Below, piece by piece: positions 1-13,500 of a stretch of 64,000 bases of DNA; the first letter of the stretch is position 1; the number at the start of each line of letters is the position of its first letter. Source of the DNA: Arcuatula senhousia. Taxonomy: Eukaryota > Mollusca > Bivalvia > Mytilida > Mytilidae. Where the stretch lies: positions 36,072,106 to 36,136,105 of the forward strand of contig OZ020303.1 of NCBI GenBank assembly GCA_963971305.1, written 5' to 3'. The notes beneath the pieces are model-generated. The model saw nothing but the letters and a program-made list of their open reading frames with translations. It made no database searches and had not been told where the DNA came from. The translations under genes were made by a program, and so were the position numbers.

Positions 1-1440
1 GAAGATAAAGCTTTATAATTATAATTATCAGACAGGTTATTAGCTCTAACAAAACGTACATTGTGACAAATTATATAATATTACAATGTATAACAACTTG
101 ATAATGTGACATGGTCAGAGCCAAGAAGTACACCGAGTTACATGCATAAAACATGTATCTATGTATAATGAAAATGTTATTATTCAATAAATATATCAGA
201 CCTTGTTACAGGCCTGTCAAGTTTTTATGAGCTGCTTGTGTGAGATTTGTGGGGGGGACAGGGGTACGGGGATTGAGCGGGGGTAAAGGGGGTGGGGAGC
301 GGGGGTGGAAGGGTCGGGGAGCAGGGGTACGGGGGTGGACAGAGGGGACTGGGGATGAGAGGGCGGGGAGCGGGAATGGAAGGGGCGGGGAGTGGGGGAA
401 GAGGACCCCTGTCCACCCCCAAGATTTGCCGCAAAATTGAAAGATTAAAGGAAAAAATTAAAAGATAAAAGAAATTTGCCGCAAAATTGCCGACTAGATG
501 CGTGAGTCTCACGGGAGTTGCTTGACAGGTCTGTTGTTATAAGCAAGTGACAAGAAGTTATGCAACAAAATTTGCCGATCTGTAAATTTAAGTGTAAGAA
601 AAAAAAGAACTCATATCTCCATTTTATATGAAGGAACAGTCCTTTTAACTTGAGACATGGCCTTAATTTGTTTATTTTACCGGTAAAACATGTACATGAT
701 GTAAAAAAGAAATTTTTAAATATTGACTAGATTTTTGTCATATATATTGTACATACATAATAATGCTAATTTTGAAATAAAATATTTTGTTTTGTTTATT
801 GCCATACAGAATTTCTGACATTGCCCCCTCAAGTAAATTGGTTGGTTGAACCTTAATCATGATATTGATGTAACATTGTCGAAAAAGTTAACAACATGTC
901 CAAGGCCGTCGGAAGGGGAGTGTGTTGGATGCCATCACACCCCCGTTTTGCCAAAAAATAAATAAATGAAAAACTCTTTAAAAATGCACCAAAATTGGTC
1001 CAATTTTAGAAATTTTTCTCCAGTTGGGAGGGGAATCCAGACACTCCCCCACACCCCCCTTGGCAGAAAGCTGGTGCAGCACTGATGTCCATATGTAAAA
1101 ATTCTTCGAACTGTTAATTCACCAAGAATATTTACCGGTAATACTGAAATATTTGTAGTGTGAAAACATCTCCCCTTTCAAAATTTAGACAAGAATGTTT
1201 TTAAATGTCTGCATAGATTTTGTTTCTAGTTTGCCACCCCTTTACTCTCTTATATGGTGAAAATCAAAGTTGTTGCATATTGCTCTAAAATTATAAGTTT
1301 ATTAAATGACCAATATTCAAGCCCCTGTGTTAATAATAGAAAGACTTGAATTTGCATTCACTGTGCTTTGGACAAAAAAGACTTGGAATGTGGGATTGTA
1401 CCCTTCTTCTACATTTAAATACTATTTATTTATTTTTTAG
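1..1440 (+). other. upstream TRPN intron (3' part)
   Basis: No exon of the gene is recognisable before 1441, so this is taken as the 3' part of an intron. It holds a G-rich TIR element at 209-533 and, at about 900-1075, a degenerate dispersed repeat rich in CCCC/GGGG runs. The acceptor at 1431-1440 has a good pyrimidine tract ending TTTTTTAG. Confidence 0.6.
209..533. mobile_element. short TIR element with G-rich core
   Basis: The termini CAGGCCTGTCAAG (left) and CTTGACAGGTCTG (right) are near-perfect inverted repeats. They are flanked by TTGTTA at 203-208 and 534-539, which looks like a 6-bp target-site duplication. The core at about 247-420 is strikingly G-rich on the + strand, with many GGGG runs, and is followed by duplicated TTTGCCGCAAAATTG segments. 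There is no credible ORF; the open frames here are by-products of the G/C skew. Superfamily not assigned. Confidence 0.55.
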
Positions 1441-1542
1441 GAGACTGCAATCACACCTCTTATGATAGTAGTGAGAGAAAACAAACTGGTGTTGGCTGAG
1501 AGATTATTAGACTTGGGTGCTGGAGTCAATGACAGGGCAAAA
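1441..1542 (+). CDS. nompC: TRPN exon, first ankyrin repeat seen
   Basis: 34 codons, beginning ETAITPLMIVV and ending NDRAK, between TTTTAG and GTAAGT. The repeat is divergent: TPLMIVV replaces TPLHLAA, as in the corresponding insect NOMPC repeat. The exon is phase 0 at both ends. The next intron (1543-8208) is long and repeat-filled. Confidence 0.9.
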
Positions 1543-4500
1543 GTAAGTTTTTCAGTTCTTTAAGACAGCATATAAGTAAGTATTTTCAAAGCTTTGATGA
1601 CATTGGCCTACAAGAAAAGTAACAAAGGTGAAACTAGCCTATTCATGTTTGTAACTAGCCATAGCATTCTATATGATACTGTAAATTCTGGCTGTATTTT
1701 TTTTTCACTCATATAGATGTGTGATGTCCATGCAATTTCTAAATCTTCAATTTCATAAAGATAAAGATTAAAAAAAAAACAAAGATTATTTTTAACTAGT
1801 TTAGAATAGATCTTACATGCTACATTTGAAGAGATGTAATATCCATGTTTGTAAAATGTTTTGACGTGGGATATTTGAAAAATGAATTTTCAAAAATATT
1901 TTTTGTCTGACATAGACTTCTTTAAAGGTTCATGGTTACACTGCAGATAAAGTGGTAGGTATTTGGCCTATCTTTCTAGTCTATGTACATCTTAAACGAT
2001 ACATAGAACCACAAAATAAAGTGTAGCAGTGTCTAGATATAAAAATTGCCAATCATTTTCCCTTCCACTTAAACAGACCACTTTACAAGATTACTTGTTT
2101 TCTCTATTCATTCTCTTTTCGTTCAAATTGTACAAAAAATAAAGCATGAATTACCTCAAAATAACCTTCCACAATTGTAAGTAGATTTATGAATACACAT
2201 AATGAAATTACCTTGCATGTGGAGGCCAAATGACAGGGCATTGTTGATATTTGGCTTAGCCCTGGCTATATTTGGGTGAACTGAAAAATGCAAAGAAAAT
2301 CACCGGCAAAATGGATCAAGTGTAAACATACAAAAGACTAAAAGTTTATGCAAAAATTATTTATCTAAAGGCTGCTACGCCTTAATTAGTTGAGGCTCCA
2401 CATAGACTGAAAAAAGACATAAAATACAGTAATTTTTTTTACCGAAGTGTAAAGATGATTCTTAAGGCAATATAAAAAAAAAATTCCTCATCCCCTCTAA
2501 GTCCTATTTTTTCAGCGTCCTGAAAATTTTTAAAATTTTTTTTTGCAAATTGTGTTTATTTTTGGTCAATTTCCCTTGAAATGGCAGAACATTTATCAAA
2601 ATGGATAAAAAATAAAAGATAAGACTTGCTCTTCCACCCGATATTTTCAAGAAATTTAGATGAGAATCTAGGAGTTTTTTTATCATGGCCTAAAATAAAC
2701 ATGCTATTGCAGAAATTTTAACCTTTCTATAAAGTTGATATTTTTTCTGGAAAATTATGAAATTTTTAAACTTGTCTTGATATCCTGCTTTATCGTGTGG
2801 TATTTTGGTACATATGTCAGCAACTTACCGGTAGTTTATCCAATGCAATGCATTTTATATAAAAAGTGAATCAAAAACCATATAAATTTGTGTGCTATTG
2901 TGAAACCAAATTGATTTTTATTTAAGTGACATAAGCATGATAATACGGTTGAGAATCACAGGATCCTTATAGGCAACCATAGGGAGTTAAATAAAAAAGA
3001 TTAATTAAAATTTGGTTTTATGTCATGTCAAAATGACATTTTACTTACATTGATGTAACGTGATGGTTTCTATTCAGTGAATACAAACCATGACCCACAA
3101 TTTCATTGTATGATCACATTAAAATAGGATTATAAAAAATGAATTACGTTAGATAAAATTGATAATTTAGATATTGTTTTTTGGAACCGAGGCAGTGACT
3201 TGTGAATTTAAATTGCTTTCACAGTGGATTGTAATGCATTTTATTTGTTTTTGATGCATGACAGACTTGCATTTATACGATTCAATACTATAGAGCTACT
3301 AGGAGAGATGGGTTTTGTTTAATTTGGTTTTAGGTTAAATGATAAGGAACAAATAGTGTAGTAACATGTTTGTAACTGACAATTTTCTAATTTAATGACT
3401 AAAACATTTTATTTTTAATGAAGTAGTTTTAATTTGTTTAATTCATAAAGTTATATATCATATTTAAAAAAAAATAATTAGTGAAATTGCAATGTCATGA
3501 ATGTACACCTGAAATTGTAATTCTTACATTTTAATGCTGTTAGAATTAAAGAGTTATTCCAGAAATGTATTGCAAAGGGCGATTTTGGTGGTTCAAATGG
3601 CATTTGATTCAGACCCTGTTCACTCATTCAATTATAAGGCCAAATAAAAAAAATGTGTATGTATTGCCCTTTTTTTCATGTCAACCCTTTCATTTTTATT
3701 GCCATTTTTGCTTAAGCACCATAAACTTGAAATATACTACTCCTTGTTAGCACAGAAAATTAAGTCTAAATCTGCATTTGATTATGGTGTTATTTTAACT
3801 ATGATACAGATAAGTTGTATCTTTTTGTAATGTTCTTTGACATTTACTGGAAATCTAATAGATGTTTTCTGATGGTTTATCAATTTAATGATAAATTAAT
3901 GAGGAAATGATTGCTTTTTCTGGCCATCATAAATAATCCTTATCTGTTTATGGTGTTTTTCTGCATTTCATTAGACATGACAATGTTTTTGACATAGATT
4001 GATGATTTTTGCCTAATTACTAATATTCCGCCCATATTTAGCCTTATTTTAGAATTTTTAAATTTTTTTGGCCAGACATGTGTATGAAAATTTCTTTCAA
4101 GCTTTTCTCCTAAACTTTACATGCGATGAACTTGAAATTTAACAGTTTGTTACAGTATGACACATTTTGTCCTATGTGATGTTCAAACCTGTTGGTCGTT
4201 ACTTCCTGTATTGGGCTTTAGCCCAGAGCATCAGTGTTCCATATATACATTCATCCTTTATTTATTTTTTATAATAAAATTTTTGACCCACACCCCCTAT
4301 AAAAGTTTTTCTTTCCCGGGGGGGGGGGGGGTCACTTCCATTATAAGATGAGATAGGGATGAGCCACTGGAATAGGTACCTTTTTCATGGTCTCAATTAT
4401 ATTAAAAGGGTGTGAAAATTAGATGCTGTTATGTGATAAGGATATGCATTTCCAGATGAGATTATGTCACAAGGTCGGTGGTATGTTGTATCTTAATCAG

Positions 4501-7500
4501 ATGCTGATATCAGAAGCCAATTATCATCTGACTGACATCTAATTTGATAAGGTTACAAACCACAATTGGCCCAGCAGGTGCTCAACCCTTTTATGAAAAT
4601 GTATGCTTTTCTATGCTAATATATGAAAAGGTATACTTTTATCCTCGAAATATATGATTAGGTGTATTTTTTCAAATTTCAAAATATATGATAAGGGTGG
4701 GGGTCCCAAGGTGCCAGCGGCTCACCCCTACCAGAAATAGTTTTGAGTGACCCCCCCCCACCGGGTTTTCTTTTGCCATAGTTACAATACAAGATACAAG
4801 AGGCTCCCAGGAGCCTGAATCACTCACCTGACATATGTGCCTGAAGTAAAGGCTATTTGACATTGAAAGGGTCACAACCAATCAAATATCCCCACATCAG
4901 TTCTATACACTTAATGCTAATAAACAACAATACAAAGTTTGGTTCCAATTTGATTTTTAGTGTCAGAGGAGTTAACATTTTCAATGTAATGAGGAAATGC
5001 ATTTTAAAAGCTCAATTTTGACGTTCTAAGGGCAATAACTCCTCAAAGGAAAGGTCCTACAACAATGAGCTTATTACATATTTTGTAGATCTTGATGTGC
5101 TGAACAATATGCAATTTAAATTTCTCGAATATCTCGTAAAGTTGTCAAGATATTGAGCTAAACAGGTGCAAAATTTGCCAAAAATCCACAAAAAGGGCAA
5201 TAACTCCTACATGGGTCGTTGGATTTTCTTCAAAGTTTCAGAGCTGGTAGATCTTCAGGTGCTGATCACTTTTGTTCCCAATCATAATTTTAAAATCTGT
5301 CACCGTTTTTGAGTTATTTGCAAAGAACTGCCATTTACCCCTATGTTCTATTTTTAGTCAAGGCGGCCATATTTTACTACCAATCAAAAATCCCCACATC
5401 AGTTCTATACACCTAATGCTAATAAACAACTATACCAAGATTGGTTCCAATCGGACTTGAACTGTCAGAGGAGTTAACGTTTTCAATGTAATGAGGAAAT
5501 GCTGTTAAAATGCTCAATTTTGATGTTCTAAGGGCAATAACTCCTAAAAGGAAAGGTTCTACAACGTTGACCCTATTACATATTTTGTAGATCTTGATGT
5601 GCTTAACAATATGCAATTTAAATTTCTCAAATATCTTGTATAGTTTTCAAGATATTGAGCTAAACAGGTGCAAAATTTGCAAAAAATCCACAAAAAGGGC
5701 AATAACTCCTACATAGGTTTTTGAATTTTCTTCAAAATTTCAGGGTAGGTAGATCTTGAGGTGCTGATTACTTTTATCCTTGCCAGAATTTTGATATCTG
5801 TAGCCGCTTTTGAGTTATTTGCAAAAAACTGCATTTTACCCCTATGTTCTATTTTTAGCCACGGCGGCCATGTTTTACAACGAATCAAAAATCCCCACAC
5901 CAGTTCTAAGCACCGAATGCTAATGAACAACCATACCAAGTTTGGTTTCAATTGGACTTATGGTGTCAGAGGAGTTAATGTTTTAAAAAGTTTACGGACG
6001 GACGACGGATGACAGACGACAGACGACGGACGGACGACGGACGCCAAGTGATGACAATAGCTCACATGACCCTTCGGGTCAGGTGAGCTAAAAAAGGGAT
6101 TTTCCTGTTTTTGAGGTGTGCCTCAAATATTAGTAATGAATTAATTTGAATTTTTAGGTTTCAAATCTGTAGATTCTTACCACAAACCAAAATGGAACTT
6201 CAGGAACAATTATACTTTACAACTACTAAATATATTGATTTTGGAAGTTGATCATTTCTTATCTTTAATATGGTTTATTCATTTTTACAGAGAACTTGTA
6301 TAGAATTTAAATCGGTACTAATATAGCTCTGAATTAACCAATCATTAAATAACAGTTAAGGTATCAACAACATCTAAATTAAAGAAATATTTGTAAACCA
6401 GCCTAGCAACAAATCAAATAATTACAGCCTCTCCAGCAGAAATCTTTATTATCTGTCGGACCATGATTTCACAAATTTAATTAAAACAAGGACGAAAAAC
6501 GCAGCTCATCTCAATATCATTACAAAAACTACCGTAAAATTACATCACAAAATTAATTGAAATTGGCATGTGGATGAAAATGAAAAGTGTTAGGAATGTT
6601 GTTAACAAAACTGAAGGTTTTATAACACATTGTCTGTTATAATTTCCGGTTGGACGAAGTAACCTGCTTGTGGTTGTGAAAACAAACCCTAAAACAAAAA
6701 CTTCAAAAGGACATAAAAACATTACAACTTTTACACTCATAGGTGAATGTTACAGTTAACTTTTTCAATCCTTAATCATGCTAATACAAGGATGACACAT
6801 TTTTTGACTGTATTTCACTTGGTGAAAATCTTGGTAATTCAATTTGTTTTGTTGGTGCGTGGTTCATGACATCTCTTTCTCAGTAACTATTTATCACAGC
6901 CTGTTGATATTGGTATGCAATATAAAAAAAGGGTCCTATATCATGGAAAATCGTTAAAGGTCTGTTGCTCATCTACTTCCTGTTTTTGTCTTTTGGTTGG
7001 TACCATGACCATTGTATTCCCTGAAACATTGCCTCAAATTCCCACCACAAAAAGGCTCTTGTTGCCACTTGAAATTTAGGAGTGTAGTTGAAGTGAAAGA
7101 AAACTTAAAATTCGTAAATAGCAAAATAAAATAAATTGATCTATTCTGTTGCCTTTATTGGTATCTAATTTTACAGGATTTTTAATTAAATGAATATTTT
7201 TCCATTATTTACACTTCAGAGATAACTAAACATCATTACTTTTCAGGTTTCATAAGATTTAAGATTAGAGTAAATCATAATTAACCAGAAGGCAATATTT
7301 ATTCAAAGCCCACAGGGACGCAGACATCAATTGATAAAGTAGCATGATTTGATGGCACCAGCAGACTAGGCTGTGTCAAGACAAGAAAAAATGATTAAAT
7401 TTACATTTTAGAACATGTCATTAAATTGAATTTTATATGTGAAATGTGAATACGCTTTTCATGCTGCTCGATATGATGACAAAGATGAAAGTGCTCCGTT

Positions 7501-10500
7501 ATTGCACCATTTGTTTGTTTTCTGTTCCTTGTTTAGATACAATGATGATATTGTCATAAATGTTTTATTGTCTCCCATTTGAAAACTAAAATCATATTCA
7601 AGTAGAGATGAAAGAAAAGTATGTAATTTTGATTTTATAGCTAGGAAAATAAAACAGTGTTTAAAAAACTTTATGGTAAAAAAATGATAGATAATATCCA
7701 TAACCACAAAGATAAAAGATAGGATGACTCTATATGTATACCTTCTTTATTGACAAATATTTTGACATGACAACCATTCTCAATCAAATGCAATCAAGAT
7801 TTATAAAAAAAACTCATCTTGTTTGATGAAATAGTTATAATCTAAATGGTATATTCTGGGGACAGTTTTGTAAGATTTAGATAATTGCTGCACAATTTAT
7901 GCTAATACAGGTACTTCATTTTTTTTTCCAGATATATACATAAATGGGCACTATACATGACAAAAATGGGTACCACATTTTATTTCAACCTATTTAAGTT
8001 CATTTGTTTTATGAATATACATATATATAAGCAATGGGGATGCCTTGTGTCTATTTTATACAAGGTTCACACCAAGGCTTATGAATTGTTTAGTACATGT
8101 AATTTGCTCAGTTTCATTAAACATGTTAAAAGGAGTTAAAAGAAAAAATAGTTTTTAATGGTATCATAATCTTTATTTTGATACATTAAATTTTTTATTT
8201 CTTGACAGGATGGGAGGACATGTTTACACTATGCTGCTTCTTTCGCTAAAGATGATATTGTCAAACTGTTACTCAACAGAAAAGCTGACTGTAATGTTCC
8301 TGGAGGGGTGAGTGATTTACAGCTATATAAGAACAGTCAAGATATTACTTAAAACAAGGCTAAAATAACTCAAGGTTTGTTCCAATGTAAATAAAGCAGT
8401 CAAATTAGGCTTTTCCTAAAGAGTGGTACTGTTATTCACAAAGAGAAATGTCAAAATGAGACTGTCAAGACTAAATTTAAATATCTATAGGGTTTACTGA
8501 ACAGAAAAGTCCTGACTGTGATATTCAATAGGACGAGTCAGTAACAGTCAAATTGTAACTCATGAAAAAGGTAGATAGTTGAACATTACTTATTTGTAAG
8601 AGGAATATTTTGATGGATACACAGAGTAAGTTCTGAGGCTAGACATATTGACTAAAAACATAATGCCACGTTTGGTCAGATAATGTTCTGAAAGTGGCAT
8701 TTATGTTTTTGTCAATATATCTAGCCTCAGAACTTACTCTGTGTATCCATCAAGATATTCCTCTTACTAATAATATTCATGTTATAGCTCACCTCCTGAA
8801 GGCCATGTGAGCTATAACCATCACATTCTGAAGAATCAGGCTCCTTGGAGCTTCCAATTTTCCTGAAAGTTTTTCCTCTATTTCTTCAGTCTCAAGACCT
8901 TCTCATTATTACAGAGCATTTGTAAAATCAGTTTTCTATTTTAGTTGTCGTTTATGGTTTAAACTTCTGAAATCAATTTGATATATGTAGAATTTAGTAT
9001 TGCTGTTAAATAAAGAACCTGCTTATTAGTAAAGCTTTTAATAGGTAATTTATTTTATTTCAATCACAAAATATTTGACTTTGCTTGTTTTAATGTCTGT
9101 TTAGAACACCTTGACAATTAGTAACAATAGTATGGAAACCAATTGTTCTCCAAAAGACTCTGCAATCAATGGCTACAATGGATATTTACTACTTAATGTA
9201 TCTCCATTGTGGAGAGTAAAACTTACGACATTTCATTTCTACAAAGTGACATTTACGTTTCTATCTAACATGCCAATAGCATTGATTGTCAATTGTAAGG
9301 ACTAATTGATTGTTTAATTGAAAACAGGAAGTTACATAATTACATAGCAATCTTAATCTAGTGCTTAGATTTTACTAAGAGTATGGCATGAGAATTTTAT
9401 TTTGTTCGTGTTTATGGTTTTCAAATCGTGCTAGTAAAAAAATCTTAATTACTTAATGAAAATCTGTTGTTTTAACAATTGTTTAAAATGAAAAAACAAA
9501 AAATTCTCTGATGGGGTAATTGCAAAAAAATCAGTTACCGGTACTTTTGAAAAGCTGATGAGTGTTAGGCAAATATTAACTTCAGTAACGATATTAAAAG
9601 CCCTCATAGTTGATAATGGATAGAGTTCTTTAGTACTTAATTACCCAAGTTTCTGTAGTTAAGTTTCAAATTATTGGTTAAATTCAAAACTATCAATCAC
9701 TAGTCAGATACCAATACAATAAGAGTTCCTACTCCCACAGTGTACTGTGATTTACAATACAAGGGATTGTTTATCCGCATGTTTTAGTCCCCATTTCTCC
9801 CCAGATGGTGGGGAGACATTGTTTTTGTCCTGTCCATCTGTAAGTTGTTTTATTCATCTCCACTGAAACTTATATCATCAAATATAGTTGTGCACAATAC
9901 TAATAAATTTTAATCCTCAAAATTTTGTGAGAGTTATGTCCCATTTAACTCAAAATTTTAGGGATATGGAGGAAATGTTCATGAAAACATCAATTTTTGC
10001 TGGCAAAAACTAACTGATTTATATATATGTACTTAATTGCACTTCTTCGGTATATTTCAAGACTTTTGCTATGACAAAAGAGTGATTAACCTTTACCTGT
10101 TACACTAAGGATTTTTAATCCTTTTTTAGCTCACCTGGACCGAAGGTCCATGTGAGCTATTGCCATCACTTGGCGTCCGTCGTCGTCCGTCGTCCGTCGT
10201 CGTTAACATTTTTCAAACGTTAACTCCTCTAACACCATAAGTCCAATGGCTTTTAAATTTGGCACAGTTGTTAATTAGCATAGGTAGTATAAAACTAGTG
10301 TGGGGATTTTTGATTCGTTGAAAAACATGGCCGCCATGGCTAAAAATAGAACATAGGGGTAAATTGCAGTTTTTTGCAAATAACTCAAAAACGGTAACAG
10401 ATATCAAAATTCTGGCATAGGGTAAAAGTGATCAGCACCTCAAGATCTACCTGCCCAGACATTTTCAAGAAGATCCAACAACCGATGTAGGAGTTATTGC

Positions 10501-13500
10501 CCTTTTTCTGGATTTTTTCAAAATTTTGCACTTATTTAGCCCTATATCTTGAAAACTATACAAGATATTTCAAAAATTCAAATTGCATATGATTAAGCAC
10601 ATCAAGATCTACAATTCATGTAATAAGGTCAAAGCTGTAGAACCATTTCTTTTAGGAGTTATGGCCCTTAAAGGGTCAATATTTACCGTTGTTCATTACT
10701 TTTCCCCCCGACTTGTCTGAAACAATAAGACCAACTGCATCTTAACATGGCACACTGTTTGATAGCTTATATGCTACAACTATATCGTTCAGATTTTTGA
10801 TTCGTAAAAAAACATGGCCACCATGGCTAAAAATAGAACATAGGGGCAAATTTCATTTTTTTGCTAATAACTCAAAACTGGTTTCAGATATCAAAATTGT
10901 GCAAGAATCAAAAGTGATCAGCATAATATGATCTACCTGTCCTGAAATTTCGGAAAAGATCTGACTGCTGATGTGGGAGTTATTGTTCTTTTTCCTAATT
11001 TTTGCCAAATTTGCACTTATTAAGCCCAATGTCTTGAAAACTAACCAAGATTTAAAATCACATATGGTTAAGCACAATAACATCTACAAGTATATGTATC
11101 TGTGTAGTTCAGGTGAGCGATTCAGGCTCTTGGGAGCCTCTTGTTTTTAGTTGTTCATAAGTTCAATATATAATTTAAGATTAATCCTTTCCTGGATTTT
11201 AGAAGTCTACATATATTCTGCACTTAATCTTCAGTTTATATCTGTATGCAATATCATCATGACAATTGAGAAATTTCAATTTAGAATTTGTTGATAGTGT
11301 TGTGACAGTTCATTCTCTGTTGCTTTTATTAAGAACTGATAGACTGAAAATACCTATAATTTGGTAACTACTGCTACGTATATATATACATATATTTGAA
11401 TTCGATTTTAGTATGTAAAGGTTTTATATATAACCGTTGATAACTGAGATATTTATGAAAAAACATGGCTTATGCATAAAATGCAAAGACCTTTTGTCAA
11501 CCTTATGAGTTGCTTTAGTGTGAAAAAATAGCTATTTAGGTCAATAGGCTTTTGCTAGAAGGTCAAAGGTGGATTTAGAACTGGGGTGACGCACCCTCCC
11601 CTTTGACAGGAAAATTAGGAACTATACATAATAAAGAAGAGGTCCCAGAAGAATTTCTTTAAAATTGTGGGACTTCCTGTTGATCCGCCATAGAAGGTCA
11701 CCCTGACCCGAAGAGTTATTGTCCCAAAATCATTTAGATTGACTAATTTTACAGTTTAACTGCAAGTGAATCTTGAAAATGAGTGGTTGAAAAAAAAAAC
11801 AAAAAACTAAGAGATGCATTATTGTTCAGCTAATGGAGTCAGAATCAAAGTTTTGTGATAAACTTTTTAAAAGCGTAACATTTTAAGTTGATTATAACAC
11901 TGATCTAGTTATTTCAAATTTATTTTAGTGCATATGTTCCTTTAATTCCCCTTACCATCATATTTGCTTTTGTTTAAAAAAAAATACTTTGGCATGCTTG
12001 TATTTGTAATTTTATTTTTTTTATTAAATTTTTGAATTTATCATCAAATATTAATATTTTAATGAAAATTGCAAATTAACATTAAATAGTTGGTTGCTTT
12101 TAGATAGATCACAAATCTCTATGATCAAATATTAGATATTGATAGAACAAATTTGCACAGTGGATTTGGTAATTGAATAAAAAAATATGTATTTAGAAAA
12201 CTGTGACGGATTGAAAAATATTGAATTTATATTTGTTTTAACATCCAGACCAATTTAGTAGGGAACAACAATTTCATTCAATGTCATGTTGTTATGGCAA
12301 TATCACAATTTAAATAGTTGTTTTTTCCGCAAAAATGTTTTTAAAAAAACTGGTTCTATTTGAGTTATAAGTTTACCTCGATATGATTTTTATCTAAACT
12401 GAAAAGGACCAGAAAACTGTGATGAAAAGAAGTTACTTAAAACTCTCAAGAGGGGATTGATTCCAACTCTATAGAAACATTCACATGTAATTGTAAAATC
12501 TATGATTTTAATTATTATAGCTGCACTTAACAAATAAAGGATGTTCACTCGGACAATAGGATTTTCTGTTTCATTGAGTAGCTTAGTGCAGGATCATTGA
12601 CATTAGACTGTCGAGGATACATTATTGGAATTTTTATACTGATCTTTAAAATATCGGCCCAGATTTTAGATAGAAATCATTTGTCCTATATCCCAGGCTA
12701 GAAATCATTTTTCCTATATCCCAGGCTTGGAAACTCTTGTAATATGTTAACATTATTATTTTCAAAAATTGGACATCGATTAAAATAAAAAAAAGTAAAA
12801 AATTTTTTTTTTATGCATGAGAAATTTTAAATTGAACCATTAAAAGTTTATAAATGATAAAATGATGTTGATAGAGATGCTTTTATATAAGTACGAGTAA
12901 ACCATTTCATCAGAGGTCTTAAAGAAGCAGAGGTACCATTAGGGCATCTGAGTGTCAAAGTCTGAAAGGGCAGAGACAAAACCAGGAAACACAAACACAG
13001 ACGGGACGAAAAAACAGACAACATATAAAACAAGAAACACAAAAACTTCTGAATATCAATTAACAATATGATCCTAGTCGTAATGAGAGTGAACTCAGGT
13101 TTACAGTCTATGGTTTTAATGGTGTCAATAAAACTTTGTTTAATTGACACAATTAAAGTTTGTGTTGCACAATCTAGACACATCGTTTCCATCTTTATAA
13201 AAATTAAGCCAGCTAGTAACAGCTTGTATAAGTTTATTTGGTTTTGGCTGTGTCCATCATTTTGTCCATTGTTTTTCATTTTGACAAGAAGTTTTCGGAA
13301 ATATTAGTGTATGATGGTGTTGTCATGAATGAAGTTGTCTGTTAACTTTATTTTGTATTGTCTTCAAGAATGAAATAATTAGCTCAGTCTCACCTTAGGA
13401 AACACAATGATAGAATACAGAATATGAAAGTAAAAAGAAAGATTATAATTAATCAACTGGCACCAGTAACGTTAACAAAAACAACAACAAACAAGTCCAA

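Larger units (their letters stand above)
1543..8208 (+). other. TRPN intron with repeats
   Basis: A 6.7-kb intron. It contains a dispersed-repeat copy at 2456-2695, a degenerate 'scaffold' repeat at about 4060-4345 ending in a G run, and a hairpin-capped element at 4796-6094. Between about 6420 and 6740 lies a stretch that resembles none of the repeats here and could be conserved non-coding sequence. No additional exon was recognised. Confidence 0.7.

Noticed and set aside
225..512. Proline-rich and glycine-rich open frames
   Set aside because: Products of the G-rich core of the TIR element at 209-533.
12848..13307. Overlapping open frames of 143 codons (minus) and 79 codons (plus)
   Set aside because: They lie inside a TRPN intron, match no family known to me, and have low-complexity hydrophobic composition.
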